In this document: piece by piece, positions 5,226 through 5,708 of the stretch | Numbering within the stretch: the first letter of the stretch is position 1 | Layout: each line of letters starts with the position of its first letter | Source of the DNA: Anaerolineaceae bacterium | GTDB taxonomy: Bacteria > Chloroflexota > Anaerolineae > Anaerolineales > Anaerolineaceae | Assembly (NCBI GenBank): GCA_014860845.1 | Contig: JACZIY010000479.1 | Span: 1 to 5,708, forward strand | Direction of reading: 5' to 3' | Length of the DNA stretch: 5,708 nucleotides | Notes under the pieces: generated by a model | Database searches by the model: none | Seen by the model: the letters and a program-made list of their open reading frames with translations, nothing else | What the model was told of the DNA's origin: nothing | Translations under genes and position numbers: made by a program

Positions 5226-5708
5226 TTATTCCTTTTTTGCTTCACCACGTTTTACGCCTAACATCATAATAAAAGCAGCCAGCATAAAGAGCGGGGAAAA
5301 TAGCATCATCAGGCTGTAATTATTACCACTCAACTGTATAATCCAACCATTTAAATTAGGGCCAAGGATTGCAGCCATGGTTGATGCCAGATAGTAAAGT
5401 CCCGTGTAGGTGCCAATATGGCTATCAGTGGTCATATCCACAACCATTGGTAAGGAATTGATGTTAATCAATGCCCAGGAAAAACCAGCTACCATCAGAA
5501 CGATACTCACAGAGTAAAAATTACCAACTACGGGAAGTTTGGTGAATAAAATAGTCAAAGTATCGACCGGCAGGATATACATTGAGAATATTGCACACCC
5601 CATTACAAAGACACCTGTCATGATGGTTCGTTTCCTTCCATATTTTGCGCCAATGAAACCAGCAGGTAACGCCATAAGTACAAAAATTAATGATAACTGT
5701 CCTAATAA
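5226..5708 (-). CDS. MFS transporter (SLC45-like), C-terminal part only
   Basis: The last 160 residues of a major facilitator permease; the reading frame stays open to the right edge, so the N-terminal part is outside the window. An internal ATG at 5675 is not a credible start because coding sequence continues upstream in frame with membrane-helix residues. The piece begins within a helix, then has a motif-A-like loop PAGFIGAKYGRKRT (15-28), which in a C-terminal half would be the TM8-TM9 loop. Hydrophobic segments follow near 30-47, 65-87, 101-124 and 133-151, ending in a charged tail (KRGEAKKE). The WALININSLPMVVDM segment (78-92) and IGTYTGLYYLAS (98-109) resemble the bacterial SLC45-like MFS group, whose relatives move sugars by cation symport. 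This subfamily call is from memory. Its product is an inner-membrane transporter of unknown substrate. No convincing terminator follows, so some read-through into the importer genes is possible. Confidence 0.85.
   Translation of the reverse strand, partial: LLGQLSLIFVLMALPAGFIGAKYGRKRTIMTGVFVMGCAIFSMYILPVDTLTILFTKLPVVGNFYSVSIVLMVAGFSWALININSLPMVVDMTTDSHIGTYTGLYYLASTMAAILGPNLNGWIIQLSGNNYSLMMLFSPLFMLAAFIMMLGVKRGEAKKE

Noticed and set aside
5206..5228. A terminator for the MFS gene
   Set aside because: Only a short all-A/T inverted repeat (AATTTT/AAAATT) around a 7-base loop is present, with no GC stem and no following U run.
1..5708. A previously undescribed system such as a defence island, CRISPR or mobile element
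   Set aside because: Every long frame is explained by known transporter families in a well-known gene order, and no repeats arrays, transposase motifs or RNA genes were seen.

Overview
The window carries a nucleoside-type ABC importer operon encoded entirely on the minus strand, read from high to low coordinates. All five genes point the same way. Two run off the window: an MFS transporter at the right edge (5' end missing) and the second permease at the left edge (3' end missing). Base composition is moderately AT-rich by eye. The binding protein is a lipoprotein with a short Ala/Pro/Glu-rich linker after its lipidated cysteine. That linker, the 'VTDTGGIDDKSFNATAW' style of its N-terminus, and the long N-terminal extensions of both permeases recall Anaerolineae (Chloroflexota) or a related uncultured lineage. 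This taxonomic guess rests on remembered family style, not on a search.

Layout in transcription order: (i) 5708-5226, C-terminal part of an MFS permease resembling the SLC45-like bacterial transporters. (ii) 5225-5072, a 154-bp intergenic region with a likely extended -10 promoter, an 11-bp palindrome where transcription should start, and a strong Shine-Dalgarno. (iii) 5071-4019, a BMP/PnrA/NupN-family substrate-binding lipoprotein. (iv) 4018-3895, a 124-bp gap with an intrinsic-terminator-like hairpin right after the binding-protein stop and a possible second promoter. (v) 3894-2329, a double-domain ATPase (NupO/YufO type). (vi) 2316-1081, permease 1 (NupP/YufP type). (vii) 1074-1, permease 2 (NupQ/YufQ type), open to the window edge.

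Genes (iii), (v), (vi) and (vii) make one complete importer in the same order as Bacillus subtilis nupNOPQ. The surface lipoprotein captures the ligand, the two different permeases form the channel, and the tandem-NBD ATPase powers uptake. Purine nucleosides are the likely ligand by family precedent, but the sequence does not prove it. ATPase and permeases are tightly packed, with ribosome binding sites overlapping the upstream stop or last codons, so they are probably translationally coupled. The hairpin after the binding-protein gene probably makes its message more abundant than that of the membrane components.

No RNA gene, mobile element, CRISPR array or wholly new system was seen. The notable points are regulatory (the asymmetric hairpin, the second promoter, the palindrome at the start site) and protein-level: all degenerate ATPase motifs map to one composite site, both permeases have long extensions, and the binding protein has a cysteine pair and an unusual Trp in a ligand-site motif.
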